Source: Halocaridina rubra
Taxonomy: Eukaryota; Arthropoda; Malacostraca; Decapoda; Atyidae
Direction: 5' to 3'
DNA length: 64,000 nucleotides
Assembly: GCA_037179515.1 (NCBI GenBank)
Contig: JAXCGZ010005715.1
Location: forward strand, 26,001-90,000
This document shows positions 14,908 to 26,356 of this stretch, one piece after another. Below the pieces are notes generated by a model. That model made no database searches and was not told the DNA's origin. It saw only the letters and a program-made list of their open reading frames with translations. The number at the start of each line of letters is the position of its first letter. Within the stretch, counting starts at the first letter, position 1. The position numbers and the translations under genes were made by a program.

Positions 14908-15984
14908 ATGAGGCCATCTCTGTCCCAAACCTTTCCCACCCATGGGTCGGGAGGAGGGGTAGCCATTAGGAGACTTAAACAGAAAATCAAGAATTTAGAG
15001 GCAATGGTTATAAACCTTGATGAAATAATTCGGAATATGGATGGAGAAATGAAAGAGAATGAAACACTCAGAGAGGAAATAAGATCTTTGGAGGAAGCAA
15101 ATAAAGCACAAGGGCAGGAGAGAAAGGAACTAGAAAAAAGAATAAAGAAGCTGGAAGGGGAAAAGAGTCAACTAGAAACTAGAATTTCTAAACAAGAAGA
15201 TAAAAACAAACTGCTGAATGACAACCTAAAGGAATTAGATGTTAGTTCACTGCTCTCTTCTCAGAGAGACGAGATTGCTGCTTGGAATGTCCAGATTAAG
15301 GAAAACATTGAACAGTTCAGAAAAGAGTTCCAGGAGCTGAATATGGAAAATGATGCCATGAAAACTGCCTTTGCTGATGCACTAAAGGGGAATGTGGCAG
15401 TAAAAGAGGCTGTAAAGGTGGTGGCACTGGAAAACATACAAACAGTTGACTATAAAGAGACAGTAATCGAAAAAATGAAAGACGTTGTGATGGAAAGGGC
15501 AAACCCACTCATCAAACAGGCACTTGATAAGGAGAAGACGGTGGTAATCTCAGGCATAAGCGAATCCCAGGAGCCAACATGGCAGGGGAGACTTGAAGAA
15601 AATAAAGCTAGGGTTGTAGACCTGATAAGAAAGCTTGGAGTAGTATGTGGTCCTGAGGATATTGTAAACATACACCAACTAGGTAAATATTCGAGGGAAG
15701 GAAAGCCGAGACCAACAAAAGTAACCTTTGAGAGAGGGGAAACATGTAGGGAAATAATGATGAGGAAAAGAAGTCTAAAAGACCTTCAAGAATTCAAAGA
15801 AGTGTTCATTAGACGATACAGAACACAGGAAGAGATGGGAAAGATCAAAAACTTGTTGCAAAAGGCAAGAAGGTTAAATAGGGAAAGAAATGAAGAGAAG
15901 AAAAATTTTCATTTCAGAATTCTTCCAGACAAAGGAGAGATAAAGAAGATAATGACAGAAGATCAGGGGATGGGGCCTCATTAA
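14908..15984 (+). CDS. LINE ORF1 protein (coiled coil plus RRM-like region), open
   Basis: 358 codons, uninterrupted, the only intact LINE frame in the window. Residues about 25-110 are heptad-rich coiled coil (Leu, Glu, Lys, Asn). Residues about 205-310 contain 'TVVISGISES', 'VVDLIRKLGVV', 'IHQLGKY' and 'RPTKVTFERGETC', which looks like the RNA-binding middle of ORF1 proteins. The tail is basic (KNLLQKARRLNRERNEEKKN). ORF1 proteins of this type bind LINE RNA as trimers; that is family knowledge. The stop at 15982-15984 is two bases before the ORF2 ATG (15987), suggesting coupled or reinitiated translation. Relative to copy C, a stretch after codon 12 is missing ('gatgatagaggatctacatg' and flanks), yet the frame stays open. 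Confidence 0.8.
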   Translation: MRPSLSQTFPTHGSGGGVAIRRLKQKIKNLEAMVINLDEIIRNMDGEMKENETLREEIRSLEEANKAQGQERKELEKRIKKLEGEKSQLETRISKQEDKNKLLNDNLKELDVSSLLSSQRDEIAAWNVQIKENIEQFRKEFQELNMENDAMKTAFADALKGNVAVKEAVKVVALENIQTVDYKETVIEKMKDVVMERANPLIKQALDKEKTVVISGISESQEPTWQGRLEENKARVVDLIRKLGVVCGPEDIVNIHQLGKYSREGKPRPTKVTFERGETCREIMMRKRSLKDLQEFKEVFIRRYRTQEEMGKIKNLLQKARRLNRERNEEKKNFHFRILPDKGEIKKIMTEDQGMGPH

Positions 15985-15986
15985 GA

Positions 15987-17410
15987 ATGTTATACACAAA
16001 TGCTGATGGATTAGCTGGTAAGGCAGTAGAATTAAAAGATAGGATTCACAACAGTAAGGCAGATATAGTAGCAATTACAGAGACTAAGTTGAGTGAGGAC
16101 ATAAACAGTGTCACAGTTTTTCCTGAGGGCTTAAGAATACTAAGGGTTGAAAGATCTGAGAGGTCTGGTGGAGGGATAGCACTGCTCATAAGTGAAAGGA
16201 TTCAAGTTGAAGAAATAAACTTGGCTATAGAAAGTGAGTTCAAGGAATTTCTTGTTGCTCGCATAAATACTGGGTCAGAGAGCATTATAATAACTGTTGT
16301 ATATAACCCACCAAGGAACCAGAATAGGCTTGAAGTTTATGAGGAAAGTCATATAGGTACTATTGAAGTCATAAACTCAGTTGTTAACATGGCGCAGGAG
16401 AGAAAATGTAGGATTTTGATTATGGGAGATTTTAATCATAAAGAGATAGATTGGATAAATCTTGACCCACACAGTGGTGAGGACTCATTCGGGGCAAGAT
16501 TCCTAGATTGCGTACAAGGGAATTTCCTACACCAACATGTAATGGAACCGACGAGGGCCAGGGGTGGGGATGAGCCATCACTACTTGATCTAGTATTCAC
16601 AGATAATGTGTTGGATATTGAAAAAAATTAGTATGAACCACCAATTGGAAAGAGTGACCACTGTGTGTTGTTGATGGAGTATATCATTGACTGCCTGAGA
16701 GTAGAGGCACTGAGGACATGAGGAGGAACTATCCGAAAGGATATTACATCAAAATGAATGAGCTTTTTGCAGTTATTGACTGGAGAACCTTATTTTACAA
16801 CATATCTGTACAAGAAATGTATTACATCTTTTGTGAGAAATATGGGAAGATAGTAGATTGCTGCATACCTGTCACCAAAGTAGGTGTAATTCATGCCAGA
16901 GAGAAATGGTTCAATAATGGAGCTAAGGAGTGGAGAGACAAATGCTGGAAAAGGTATAGGAGGAGAAAAAACATAAATGCCTGGCAAACCTACAAAAGAG
17001 CAAGAAATGACTACCTAAGTAAAAGGAGAGAGGCAGAGAGAGACTATGAGAGGGACATCACCAGGAAGGCTAAAGAAAATTCCAAGCTTTTCCACTGCTT
17101 TATCAGAGGAAAACTGAAGGTAAATGAACAGGTTTTAAGGCTAAAGAGAGCAGATGGAAGCATCACTGAGACGAATGAAGAGATCTGCAAAGACTTGAAC
17201 AAGGAGTTTCAGTCAGTATTTACAGTATAAAATACCCCACCCCCTCAGATTAAAGAGATAGAAGCTCAAGGGCCGGTATTAGAGAACATTAACCTTACAG
17301 CCACAGAGGTATGCAAAGCGCTGATGGATTTAGATGTTCATAAAGCTACAGGTCCTGATGACATATCCCCTCATGTGCTTAAAAAATGCGCAAACTCAAT
17401 ATCAGTGGCA
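15987..17410 (+). pseudogene. LINE ORF2, 5' part (endonuclease to RT fingers), broken
   Basis: It starts 'MLYTNADGLAGKAVELKD', the beginning of an exonuclease-endonuclease-phosphatase domain. Catalytic landmarks are visible: 'VAITETKLS' (Glu), 'VVYNPPR', 'ILIMGDFNHKEIDW' (Asp-Phe-Asn) and 'DEPSLLDLVFTDN'. An extra A near 16622 ends this frame just before the conserved SDHCVL, which is read in another frame. A ~10-base loss near 16690 follows, then a TAA at 17228 (the equivalent in copy A reads through). Coding resumes in the RT N-terminus and is cut at 17411-17415 by the Gypsy insertion. Confidence 0.87.
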
Positions 17411-17415
17411 CTAAG
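17411..17415 (+). repeat. Target-site duplication CTAAG, left copy
   Basis: CTAAG precedes the Gypsy 5' LTR and recurs at 22410-22414 after the 3' LTR. LINE copies C and D show the empty site 'ggcactaagtatcatattt' with one CTAAG, proving the duplication. Confidence 0.95.
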
Positions 17416-17607
17416 TGTTATGATATAAGTGATCTAATCCTTTATTTATAATAAGGTTATTCCCTTTATCGCACCTCTTTTGTTTTCATTGTACTTCTAC
17501 CCGTTGTTGGTTTCTAATGTTTATATTGATTGAGCCGACCGGCACCCATCTTGCAACAATAAACTGGAAGCCATGATATATGCTCATTATTAATACAAAC
17601 CTTTACA
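17416..17607 (+). repeat. Gypsy 5' LTR
   Basis: 192 bp, 'tgttatgatataagtgat' to 'aaacctttaca'. It contains 'caataaactgg', a polyadenylation-type AATAAA. It differs from the 3' LTR by a T/C at the 'gatctaatcc' site. Confidence 0.95.
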
Positions 17608-17609
17608 TT

Positions 17610-17626
17610 TGGCGACGAGTGAACCC
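17610..17626 (+). promoter_or_regulatory. Gypsy primer-binding site candidate
   Basis: TGGCGACGAGTGAACCC lies two bases after the 5' LTR. It starts TGG, as expected for pairing to a tRNA 3' CCA. Which tRNA is not determined. Confidence 0.65.
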
Positions 17627-17975
17627 ACCATGGATATGGGAAACCTCTCGAGTTTGGTTATATTACTGGCTTAAATAGATTCGCCTTGCAAGATTTCTGG
17701 TAGGTGCCAAATGTTTTGTTTGCCGACGCCGGGATTAGGCTACCATGGTTATGCCTAATTGGATCCTGGATTGATGCTGCATGATTCACCTCGACTAGGC
17801 TAGTGTTGAATTTAAGCCTAGGTGCCCTGTATGATGTTGCTGCAGTTTTGGGCGCATGTTTCTTCAAGCCTAGCATACGTTTTTGCTACCCTAGCATATC
17901 GAATTGTCGGTTGTTTGGGTGCTACATTAGCCTAAGTGTTTGTGGATACTGGTAATATTACAGAATAGGTCCGCA

Positions 17976-18479
17976 ATGTCGTCGTCGTTGAATCAGATTA
18001 GAATTGATTGTTTTAATCCATCGAAAATTTCCTTGGAATTATGGCTAAGCCTATTAGAGGCACATTTTAGTCATTTAAATGTCACTTATGCTGACGAGAA
18101 AAAAAATCTCCTGCTTGTGTCATTGGGTACTGATGTTTTTAGTGTTTTAGGCAATCTTTGTGCTCCTGATTTGCCCCACACAAAGTCTTATGCAGACTTG
18201 GTTCAGTTATTGAAAGGTTATTTTATTGTTAAGCCTTCTTATCACAGAAGTTTGCTAGCCTTCCAGCAAAGAAAAAAAAGGAAGGATGAGATTGTAAAAG
18301 AATTGTATGCTGATTTAAAGGCTCTAGCAAAGCACTGTAATTTTGGCAACCAATTTGATGGTAGAGTAAGAGATCAGTTATTTATGGCTGTAGATGCTGA
18401 AGTTTACTTTTCAAATTTTGTGGCTCTCAACATGGATCTCCAAGCAATGACCTCTCAGGCTATTTTGGAGAGAATTTGA
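17976..18479 (+). pseudogene. Gypsy gag, capsid part
   Basis: 167 codons from ATG 17976 to TGA 18477-18479. Features fit a retrotransposon capsid: 'WLSLLEAHFSHLNV' near residue 22, then 'AFQQRKKRKDEIVKELYADL' and 'CNFGNQFDGRVRDQLF' near residues 92-130. The matching nucleocapsid continues in the -1 frame from about 18476. Either a -1 frameshift is used, or a base is missing from 'gagagaatttgaac'; no clear slippery heptamer is visible, so I prefer a mutation. The ATG at 17976 is chosen because capsid similarity begins just after it. Confidence 0.78.
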
Positions 18480-19153
18480 ACATGGAAAAAGCATTTGTAA
18501 GTGAGAAAGATGAGGTTCAGTTACAGGTTCAGGTTGTAAGAAGAAAATATGTAGGTTTATCTTGTCAACATTGTAGTTCTTCTCATGATAGCTTTTATTG
18601 TAGATTTAAGCATTTATCATGTTATAATTGTCATAAAAAGGGTCATTTACAGAAGGCTTGTAAAGAAGCCAAAGGAGAGAGTGGTTATAGTACAGCTAAA
18701 GGTTCAAATAAACCAAGCAAGAAAGATTTTAGTAGTAAACCTAAGTTTAATAGTAGGAAAACTGTAAAGATTGTGGATGATCAAGATGTATCATTAAGTG
18801 ATAATGATGATGAGGATGATAAAGTGTTAACTGTCATAGATAAAATCTATGCTGTTCATGCTGAACAATTTTATTTTTCTGTTAATAAGATCCAAGTTCC
18901 TTTTGAGGTTGATAGTGGTGCTACTGTTTCAACTTTGAATAAAGATTGGGTTGAGAAGTTGAATTTGAAAGTTGAACAATGTAAGAAACCCTTACAGGCT
19001 TATGATGATTTTAAAATAAAGGTTTTGGGAAAAGTGATTGCTCCTGTTGTGTATAATGGATATAATGTATCACAAGTCTTTTATGTTGTTGGTTCAAAGA
19101 ATACAAATTTATGTGGTAAAAATCTAATGAAACAAGTTGGTATTTATTGTTGA
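18476..19153 (+). pseudogene. Gypsy nucleocapsid zinc knuckle and aspartic protease
   Basis: The frame begins with Met-Glu-Lys at about 18482. A first Cys/His cluster ('CQHCSSSHDSFYC') precedes a canonical CCHC knuckle C-x2-C-x4-H-x4-C ('CYNCHKKGHLQKAC') at about residues 53-66. A basic/acidic linker follows, then the protease with the catalytic 'FEVDSGATVSTL' (Asp-Ser-Gly) near residues 141-150. The frame ends at 'NLMKQVGIYC', where a one-base shift leads into the RT frame that starts at 19137. Confidence 0.85.
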
Positions 19154-19730
19154 ACAAGTGTTTGAAGATTATAATGTTAATGTAAGCAAACCTATTTCTA
19201 GCATTGTAGCTAAAATTCATTTAAAGAGTGATGCTATTCCAAAGTTTGTAAAAGCACGTACTGTTCCATTTTACCATAAAGAGATGGTTGAAGTGGCCAT
19301 TGATAAACTTGTAAGTGAAAATATTATAGAATCTGTTTCTCATAGTGAATGGGCTGCGCCTATTGTACCTGTGTTAAAAGAGAATAAGAAAGAAATTTGC
19401 ATATGTGCAGATTTTAAGCATTTGAATAAGCAAATACAATGTGATAAATACCCCTTGCCTAAGATTGATGAACTTTTGTGCAGTGTTGGCAAAGGCAAAA
19501 TTTTTTCTAAGATTGATTTGAAGAATGCATATTTGCAAATACCTGTTGAAGAACAAAGTCAAGAGTTTTTAGTTATTAATACACACAAAGGAATGTATAA
19601 ATACAAGAGGTTGCCTTTTGGCTTGTCCTCTTCTCCTGGTATTTTTCAAAGATTTATTTCACAGATCTTATGTAATAAATCATACAATGGAGCTGATTTA
19701 GTTGAAAAATTCCTAATAAATCTACAGTAA
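19137..19730 (+). pseudogene. Gypsy reverse transcriptase, N-terminal half
   Basis: It contains RT fingers and palm motifs in order: 'HSEWAAPIVPVLKENK', 'ICADFKHLNKQ' (about residue 85), 'YPLPKIDELL', 'FSKIDLKNAYLQIPV' (first catalytic Asp) and 'LPFGLSSSPGIFQRF'. After 'ISQIL' at about 19670 the true sequence is replaced by an inverted copy of downstream pol DNA, so the last ~20 codons are nonsense and the frame stops at 19728. The catalytic YMDD appears only after that insertion, at 19882. Confidence 0.9.
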
Positions 19731-19874
19731 AATGTAATCATCCCTAAAAATGAGTGGACCTCTGCTACTGAGGTAGGACAAGGAGCTGATTTAGTTAAAA
19801 AATTCTTAATAATTCTACAGTAAAATGTAATCATCCCTAAAAATGAGTGGACCTCTGCTACTGAGGTAGGACAA
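19673..19874 (-). repeat. Two tandem inverted copies of downstream pol sequence
   Basis: 19673-19773 is the reverse complement of about 20095-20200 ('cctacctcagtagcagagg ... aaatcatacaatgg' read backward), with a single difference seen. 19775-19874 is a second, slightly diverged and shorter inverted copy of the same block. Together they sit between the RT 'ISQIL' and 'AAYMDD' motifs, which in related elements are only a few codons apart. Confidence 0.92.
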
Positions 19875-19875
19875 G

Positions 19876-20828
19876 CTGCATATATGGATGATATAGTTGT
19901 CAGTGGTGAAACTAAAGATGAGCATGATGAGAGACTCAAGAAAGTTTTAAATGTGTTGCAATCTCATAATGTACAGATAAATAAGAGTAAAACAGTTTTA
20001 AATATGGAATGTCTTGAATATTTATGTTACTGTATATCAAGTGAAGGAATAAAACCATCCCCAAAGAAGGTTAAAGCAATTTTGGATGCTCCTTGTCCTA
20101 CCTCAGTAGCAGAGGTCCACTCATTTTTAGGGATGATTACATTTTACTGTAGATTTATTAAGAATTTTTCAACTAAATCAGCTCCATTGTATGATTTATT
20201 GAAAAAAGGTGCCAAGTTTAAATGGACAAAGATTGAACAGAATGCATTTAAATGTCTTAAACAAGATTTTGTAGACTCTAAAGTGTTAGTAAATTTTGAT
20301 GGGTCATATCCCTTGATTGTAGAAGTTGATGCTTCACCTGTTGGTGTAGGATGTGTGTTATTGCAAAAGGTCAATGGAGTAGAAAGACCTATTTATTTTG
20401 CAAGTAAGAAATTGAGTAGTGCTGAGATGAAATATTCACAGTTGGATAAAGAAGGATTGTCTTTGATTTTCGCTGTCAAAAGATTTAGATATTTTCTTTT
20501 GGGTAGAAAATTTATGGCCAGAACGGACCATAAACCACTTTTAGGATTTCTTGGTAAAGATACCAATTCTAGGATACAAAGATGGGCTTTGTTACTTTCT
20601 CAGTATGACTTTGATCTAGTGCATAAACCTGGAAAGGAAAATGTTATTGCCGATGCACTTAGCCGTCTTCCAGTAGAAGATGAAATTCAGTCTGGGATTC
20701 CTGCTGAGTATGTAAGATTAGTGGAATTGCTTGATTTTGATGAAATTTCTTATAAGGTAATTAGACAATATAATAAGAAAGATAAAGTGATGTCTCAGTT
20801 AAGTAATTGTCTAAGATTTGGTTGCTAA
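19876..20828 (+). pseudogene. Gypsy RT palm/thumb and RNase H
   Basis: It begins at 'AAYMDDIVVSGE' (catalytic Asp-Asp), then 'CLEYLCYCISSEGI' and 'KVKAILDAPCPTSV', the RT-thumb 'EVHSFLGMITFYCRFIKNFS', and RNase H with 'LIVEVDASPVGVGCVL' (catalytic Asp), 'SAEMKYSQLDKEGLSLIFAV' (catalytic Glu), 'ARTDHKPLL' (Asp) and 'VIADALSRLP' (final Asp). All RNase H acidic residues are present. It ends at a frameshift near 20815 ('CLRFGC*'); integrase continues in another frame. Confidence 0.9.
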
Positions 20829-21432
20829 AGAAAATAATTTGTTACTCATGGAATATGGTAATGTTAAAGATGAATTGTCTCTTCATAATGATGTAGTGTT
20901 ATACAGGAATCGTATTGTAATACCTGTAGAGTTGAGGTGTAAGATATTGACTCATTTACATAATGGTCATAATGGAATAAATGCCATGAAAGCAGAGGCT
21001 AGGAAATGGGTTTGGTGGCCAAAGATTGACCAAGACCTTGCAGAGATGACAAAGAATTGTAATATTTGTTTTAAGAATTATAAACAACCACCAGCCAATA
21101 CTTTGTCATGGCCAAATACGGGAAAACCATGGTCTAGGGTCCATATGGACTATGTAGGTCCTATTGATGATAAATATTTTCTAATTTTCATTGATTCTTA
21201 TAGTAAGTTCTTAGATATACAGTTATCTAGTTCTGCAACATCTGGTGTCACTATAAATCACCTAAGGAAAGTATTTTCTAATTTTGGCTTGCCAGACATG
21301 ATAGTGTCAGATAATGCTCCTAATTTTGTATCACAGGAAATGAAGGTGTTTTTGCAAAAGAATGGTATAAAACATGTTTGTCCTGCCCCTTATCATCCAG
21401 CCTCTTGCAGAAAGAGCTGTAAGGACATTTAA
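20818..21432 (+). pseudogene. Gypsy integrase, zinc finger and catalytic core
   Basis: An HHCC zinc finger is visible: 'LHNGHNGINAMK' supplies two His and 'NCNICF' two Cys, with 'RKWVWWPKID' between. The core has 'HMDYVGPID' (first Asp) and 'MIVSDNAPNFVSQEM' (second Asp). The catalytic Glu is expected around 'FLQKNGIKHVCPAPYHPAS...ERAV', where a small deletion near 21405 shifts the frame; 'ERAVRTFNEGL' follows in frame +2. The core is recognisable but broken. Confidence 0.88.
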
Positions 21433-22111
21433 TGAGGGTTTAAGAAAATTTAAAGAGGGAGATTATACTACTAGAGTTTGTCGTTTTCTTTACAACTATA
21501 GAAGAACTGTACATTTTGCTACAGGAAAAGCTCCTGCAGAGATTATGTTTAATAGAAATTTCAGAGGTACTGTAGATGTAAAGCTGAAAGAAAGTAAAGA
21601 ATGTAATGATAGTCTTTCAAATGAAGAAAACATGTACAAAGTTGATGATGCTGTGTTTGCACGTAACTATGGTAAAGGTCCACTATGGGTGGAAGGTAGA
21701 ATTGTATAAGTATTGGGTTTAAGAAATTATAAAGTGCAAGTACATTGTTCAGGGAATATGATATGGAAAAGACATTCTGATCAATTGATGCATAGATATT
21801 TTGGAGATTTCAATCAGTCTAATAATGAAATGTTGAATAATGATTATGATAATCCTGTTGTAAGTGAAATTGAAGCTGATAATCCTGTTGTAAGTGAAAT
21901 TGAAGCTGATAATCCTGTTGTAACAAGTGTTCCTAGTGAATTAACAACCAATTCTAATATTATAGAAACAAACGGTGTACTTTCAAGAGATGTTATTAAT
22001 GTACCTTCAGGAGATGTAAGTAATAGTGCATGTGATGAGTTACCTATACAGACTCCAGTAGTGAGAAGGTCTCAGAGAAATATCAAGCCCCCTGATCGTC
22101 TTAATTTGTAA
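21408..22111 (+). pseudogene. Gypsy integrase C-terminus and pol tail
   Basis: One frame with a single in-frame TAA at 21707-21709. It contains 'ERAVRTFNEGLRKF', 'FLYNYRRTVHFATGKAPAEI' and 'NRNFRG'. After the stop come 'LGLRNYKVQVHCSG', 'WKRHSDQLMHRYF' and the tail 'RRSQRNIKPPDRLNL' ending at 22111. A 13-codon-type duplication (NPVVSEIEAD repeated, 21850-21910) is present in the linker. There is no env-like frame between here and the 3' LTR. Confidence 0.85.
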
Positions 22112-22205
22112 ATAGTGTTTTGAACTCCTTATATAGAATTTTCATGTGTGCCTTGTTTTAAGAAGTTGATGATTTATTTTTTATATGTGATGTATTGCAA
22201 ATTCT

Positions 22206-22217
22206 AGGGAAAAGGAA
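22206..22217 (+). promoter_or_regulatory. Gypsy polypurine tract
   Basis: AGGGAAAAGGAA is all purine and sits immediately before the 3' LTR, the expected primer site for plus-strand DNA synthesis. Confidence 0.8.
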
Positions 22218-22409
22218 TGTTATGATATAAGTGATCCAATCCTTTATTTATAATAAGGTTATTCCCTTTATCGCACCTCTTTTGTTTTCATTGTACTTCT
22301 ACCCGTTGTTGGTTTCTAATGTTTATATTGATTGAGCCGACCGGCACCCATCTTGCAACAATAAACTGGAAGCCATGATATATGCTCATTATTAATACAA
22401 ACCTTTACA
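22218..22409 (+). repeat. Gypsy 3' LTR
   Basis: 192 bp, the partner of 17416-17607 with a single visible difference ('gatccaatcc'). Confidence 0.95.
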
Positions 22410-22414
22410 CTAAG
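22410..22414 (+). repeat. Target-site duplication CTAAG, right copy
   Basis: Follows the 3' LTR and continues directly into LINE sequence 'tatcatatttaaaaa'. It pairs with 17411-17415. Confidence 0.95.
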
Positions 22415-23787
22415 TATCATATTTAAAAATTCACTGGAGTCAGGGGAGATTCCAAGATGCTAGAAACAAGCAAATGTGATACCTATCTTCAAAAAGGGAA
22501 GGAGGGATACGGCTCTGAACTATAGACCAGTTTCATTGACCAGCATAGTTTGCAAAGTTATGGAGAAACTACTAAAGAAACATATCTCTCTTCACTTGGA
22601 ATCCTTCAACTTTTTGTCAGTGAGGCAACATGGCTTCAGAGAAGGTAGATCAACAGTTACAAACTTATTAGAATTTTATGATGAGGTAAGCCGAATCTTA
22701 CAGGAAAGAGAGGGCTGGGCAGATTGCATATTCCTAGACTTCCAGAAAGCGTTTGACACTTCCACATGGGAGACTTATTAGGAAGCTGCAAGCAATGGCT
22801 AGAATAGGTGGAAATGTTTTGGAATGGATAAAAACTTACTTAGGAGGAAGGGAACAGAGGGTTAGAGTAAGACACTCAGTGTCTGAATGGAGAAGAGTTA
22901 GTAGTGGAGTTCTACAGGGTTCAGTTTTAGGGCCACTTTTGTTCCTTGTATATGTAAATGACCTACCAGAGTCTGTAAATTCATTCATGAATATGTTTGC
23001 AGATGATGCAAAGATTGTGAAGAAAGTAAAAAACGAGAACAATGGTAGAGAACTTCAGGAGGATCTAAATAACCTGCATGAGTGGTCAGAAAAGTGGCTT
23101 ATGAAATTCAATACTTCAAAATGTAAGGTAATGATAATGGGTACAAGTGCAAGAAGGCCCAAGCTTGACTACTCGGTGGCTGGAGTACAACTTCAAGAGA
23201 CAGAAAATGAGAGAGATCTAGGAGTCAACATACTGACAGATTTGTCTCCAGAAATACATATAAATGGCATAGTAAGGGCAGCATATGCATTCTTATCATG
23301 TGTAAGGGTAGCCTTCAGGCACATGGACAAGGAAATGTTCAGAAATATTTATGTAACCTATGTGAGGCCAAAACTCGAATATGCAGCCCCCTTTTGGAAT
23401 CCACACTTGAAAAAGCACATAGCTAAGCTTGAAAAAGTTCAAAGACATGCCACGAAACTGGTGCCAGAAATACGCAATCTCAGTTATGATGAAAGGCTGA
23501 GGGAATTAGACTTACCATCACTCGAAGCTAGAAGATTGAGGGGGGATATGGTGACAGTCTTTAAATTCCTTCATGGTTATGATAGAGTGAATAGGGATCG
23601 ATATTTTGATATGGCTGGCTCTAGAACTAGAGGTCATAGTTTGAAGCTTCGTAAGAAAACTTTGCAGGATGTAAGGAAATACTTTTTCAGTGTAAGAGTA
23701 GATGATAATTGGAATTCGCTAAGCGAGGAAGTAGTTAATGCTATCTCAATCCATAGTTTTAAGGATAGGTATGATAAGTATCACTAA
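22415..23787 (+). pseudogene. LINE ORF2, 3' part (RT core to C-terminus), broken
   Basis: This is the continuation of copy B after the LTR insertion. It has an in-frame TAG for TGG early ('agatgctagaaac'), then 'YRPVSLTSIVCKVMEKL' and 'CIFLDFQKAFDT'. A two-base loss at the VPHGRL motif (near 22760) breaks the frame. The longest open part (22753-23787) holds 'SVLGPLLFLVYVNDLP', the catalytic 'MFADDAK', 'CRVAFRH-like' linker sequence, 'EYAAPFWNPHLKKH' and the natural C-terminus ending at TAA 23785-23787. Apart from the TAG and one indel this half is well preserved. Confidence 0.87.
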
Positions 23788-23902
23788 GTATAAAATGGAA
23801 CCGATCAGGAGACGGGAAGATACGAGCTTTGGGCTCTTTCCCGTAAACACAATTAGGTAATCTCTCTCTCTCACACACACATATAAATTTTATTTTATTT
23901 TA

Positions 23903-25980
<2,078 letters not shown>

Positions 25981-26141
25981 TCAGTTGATAAGAGTTTCAT
26001 TCTTCTGCTTTGGAAGAAAAGCTGTAACAACCAAAACCCGACTCTGGGCAGCTGCAACACGCTTTTGAAGTATGACAGTCTCCCTCACGAGCGCTTCCAC
26101 ATAAGTGCTGCGATCCAATGGTAAATCTTCATTTACATGAA
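25981..26141 (-). CDS. Kif26: KIF26-like kinesin, terminal coding exon (exon 9 of those visible)
   Basis: Acceptor TTCCTCTTCCTTGCAG is immediately upstream (AG at 26142-26143). The exon starts in phase 1 and completes the Leu codon begun by the C at 36854, giving '...NYE|LHVNEDLPLDRSTYVEALV'. It continues 'RETVILQKRVAAAQSRVLVV' and 'TAFLPKQKNETLIN', with stop TGA at 25981-25983. The pattern (Leu, Val and Ala at heptad spacing with Arg/Glu/Lys) is a short C-terminal coiled coil. This exon is too short for a naive ORF search; the phase match, clean acceptor and natural stop support it. The 10.7 kb upstream intron is filled with transposons. Confidence 0.85.
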
Positions 26142-26356
26142 CTGCAAGGAAGAGGAATGAACCTGGATGAAAAGAATATTTTATGCTATGAATAGTAAAT
26201 TATAGCATAAATAGAATAGCAATAAAATGAATAATCCTGGCTTAAAAGAAGCATTTATTATAGTAATAAATTACAACACCTATTCCACTCAATTCCCCAT
26301 ATATCAGTACCTGATTAATAAATATTGAGCAATGTCGTCTAATGCCTAGCTGATAG

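Larger units (their letters stand above)
17416..22409 (+). mobile_element. Ty3/Gypsy LTR retrotransposon, defective
   Basis: 4994 bp, with 192 bp LTRs beginning TG and ending CA, a PBS-like site, gag with zinc knuckle, protease, RT, RNase H, integrase, a purine tract and a 5 bp target duplication. The pol order PR-RT-RH-IN is diagnostic of Ty3/Gypsy. The C-terminal 'RRSQRNIKPPDRLNL' and the absence of an env frame suggest a mag/K02A2.6-like lineage (tentative). Coding is disrupted by frameshifts near 18476, 19140, 20820 and 21415, a stop at 21707 and inverted duplications in RT. The LTRs differ at only one position I could find. Confidence 0.95.
14821..23863 (+). mobile_element. CR1/L2-like LINE, copy B, full length, split by a Gypsy element
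   Basis: Copies B and C share sequence from 'tctgtgtgaagcttaaataa' onward, which marks the 5' end (14821 here, 28548 in C). Both end at the same 3' terminus (23863 here). Removing the Gypsy insertion (17416-22409) and one 5-base duplication leaves about 4.04 kb. Order: short 5' UTR, ORF1 (14908-15984), ORF2 from 15987, 3' end. The tail here is (CT)n/(CA)n, then AT-rich sequence and (TA)n. Confidence 0.9.

Noticed and set aside
18476..18482. Programmed -1 frameshift between Gypsy gag and pol
   Set aside because: No clear X-XXY-YYZ heptamer or strong hairpin seen, and other frameshifts in the element are plainly mutations; left open but not claimed.
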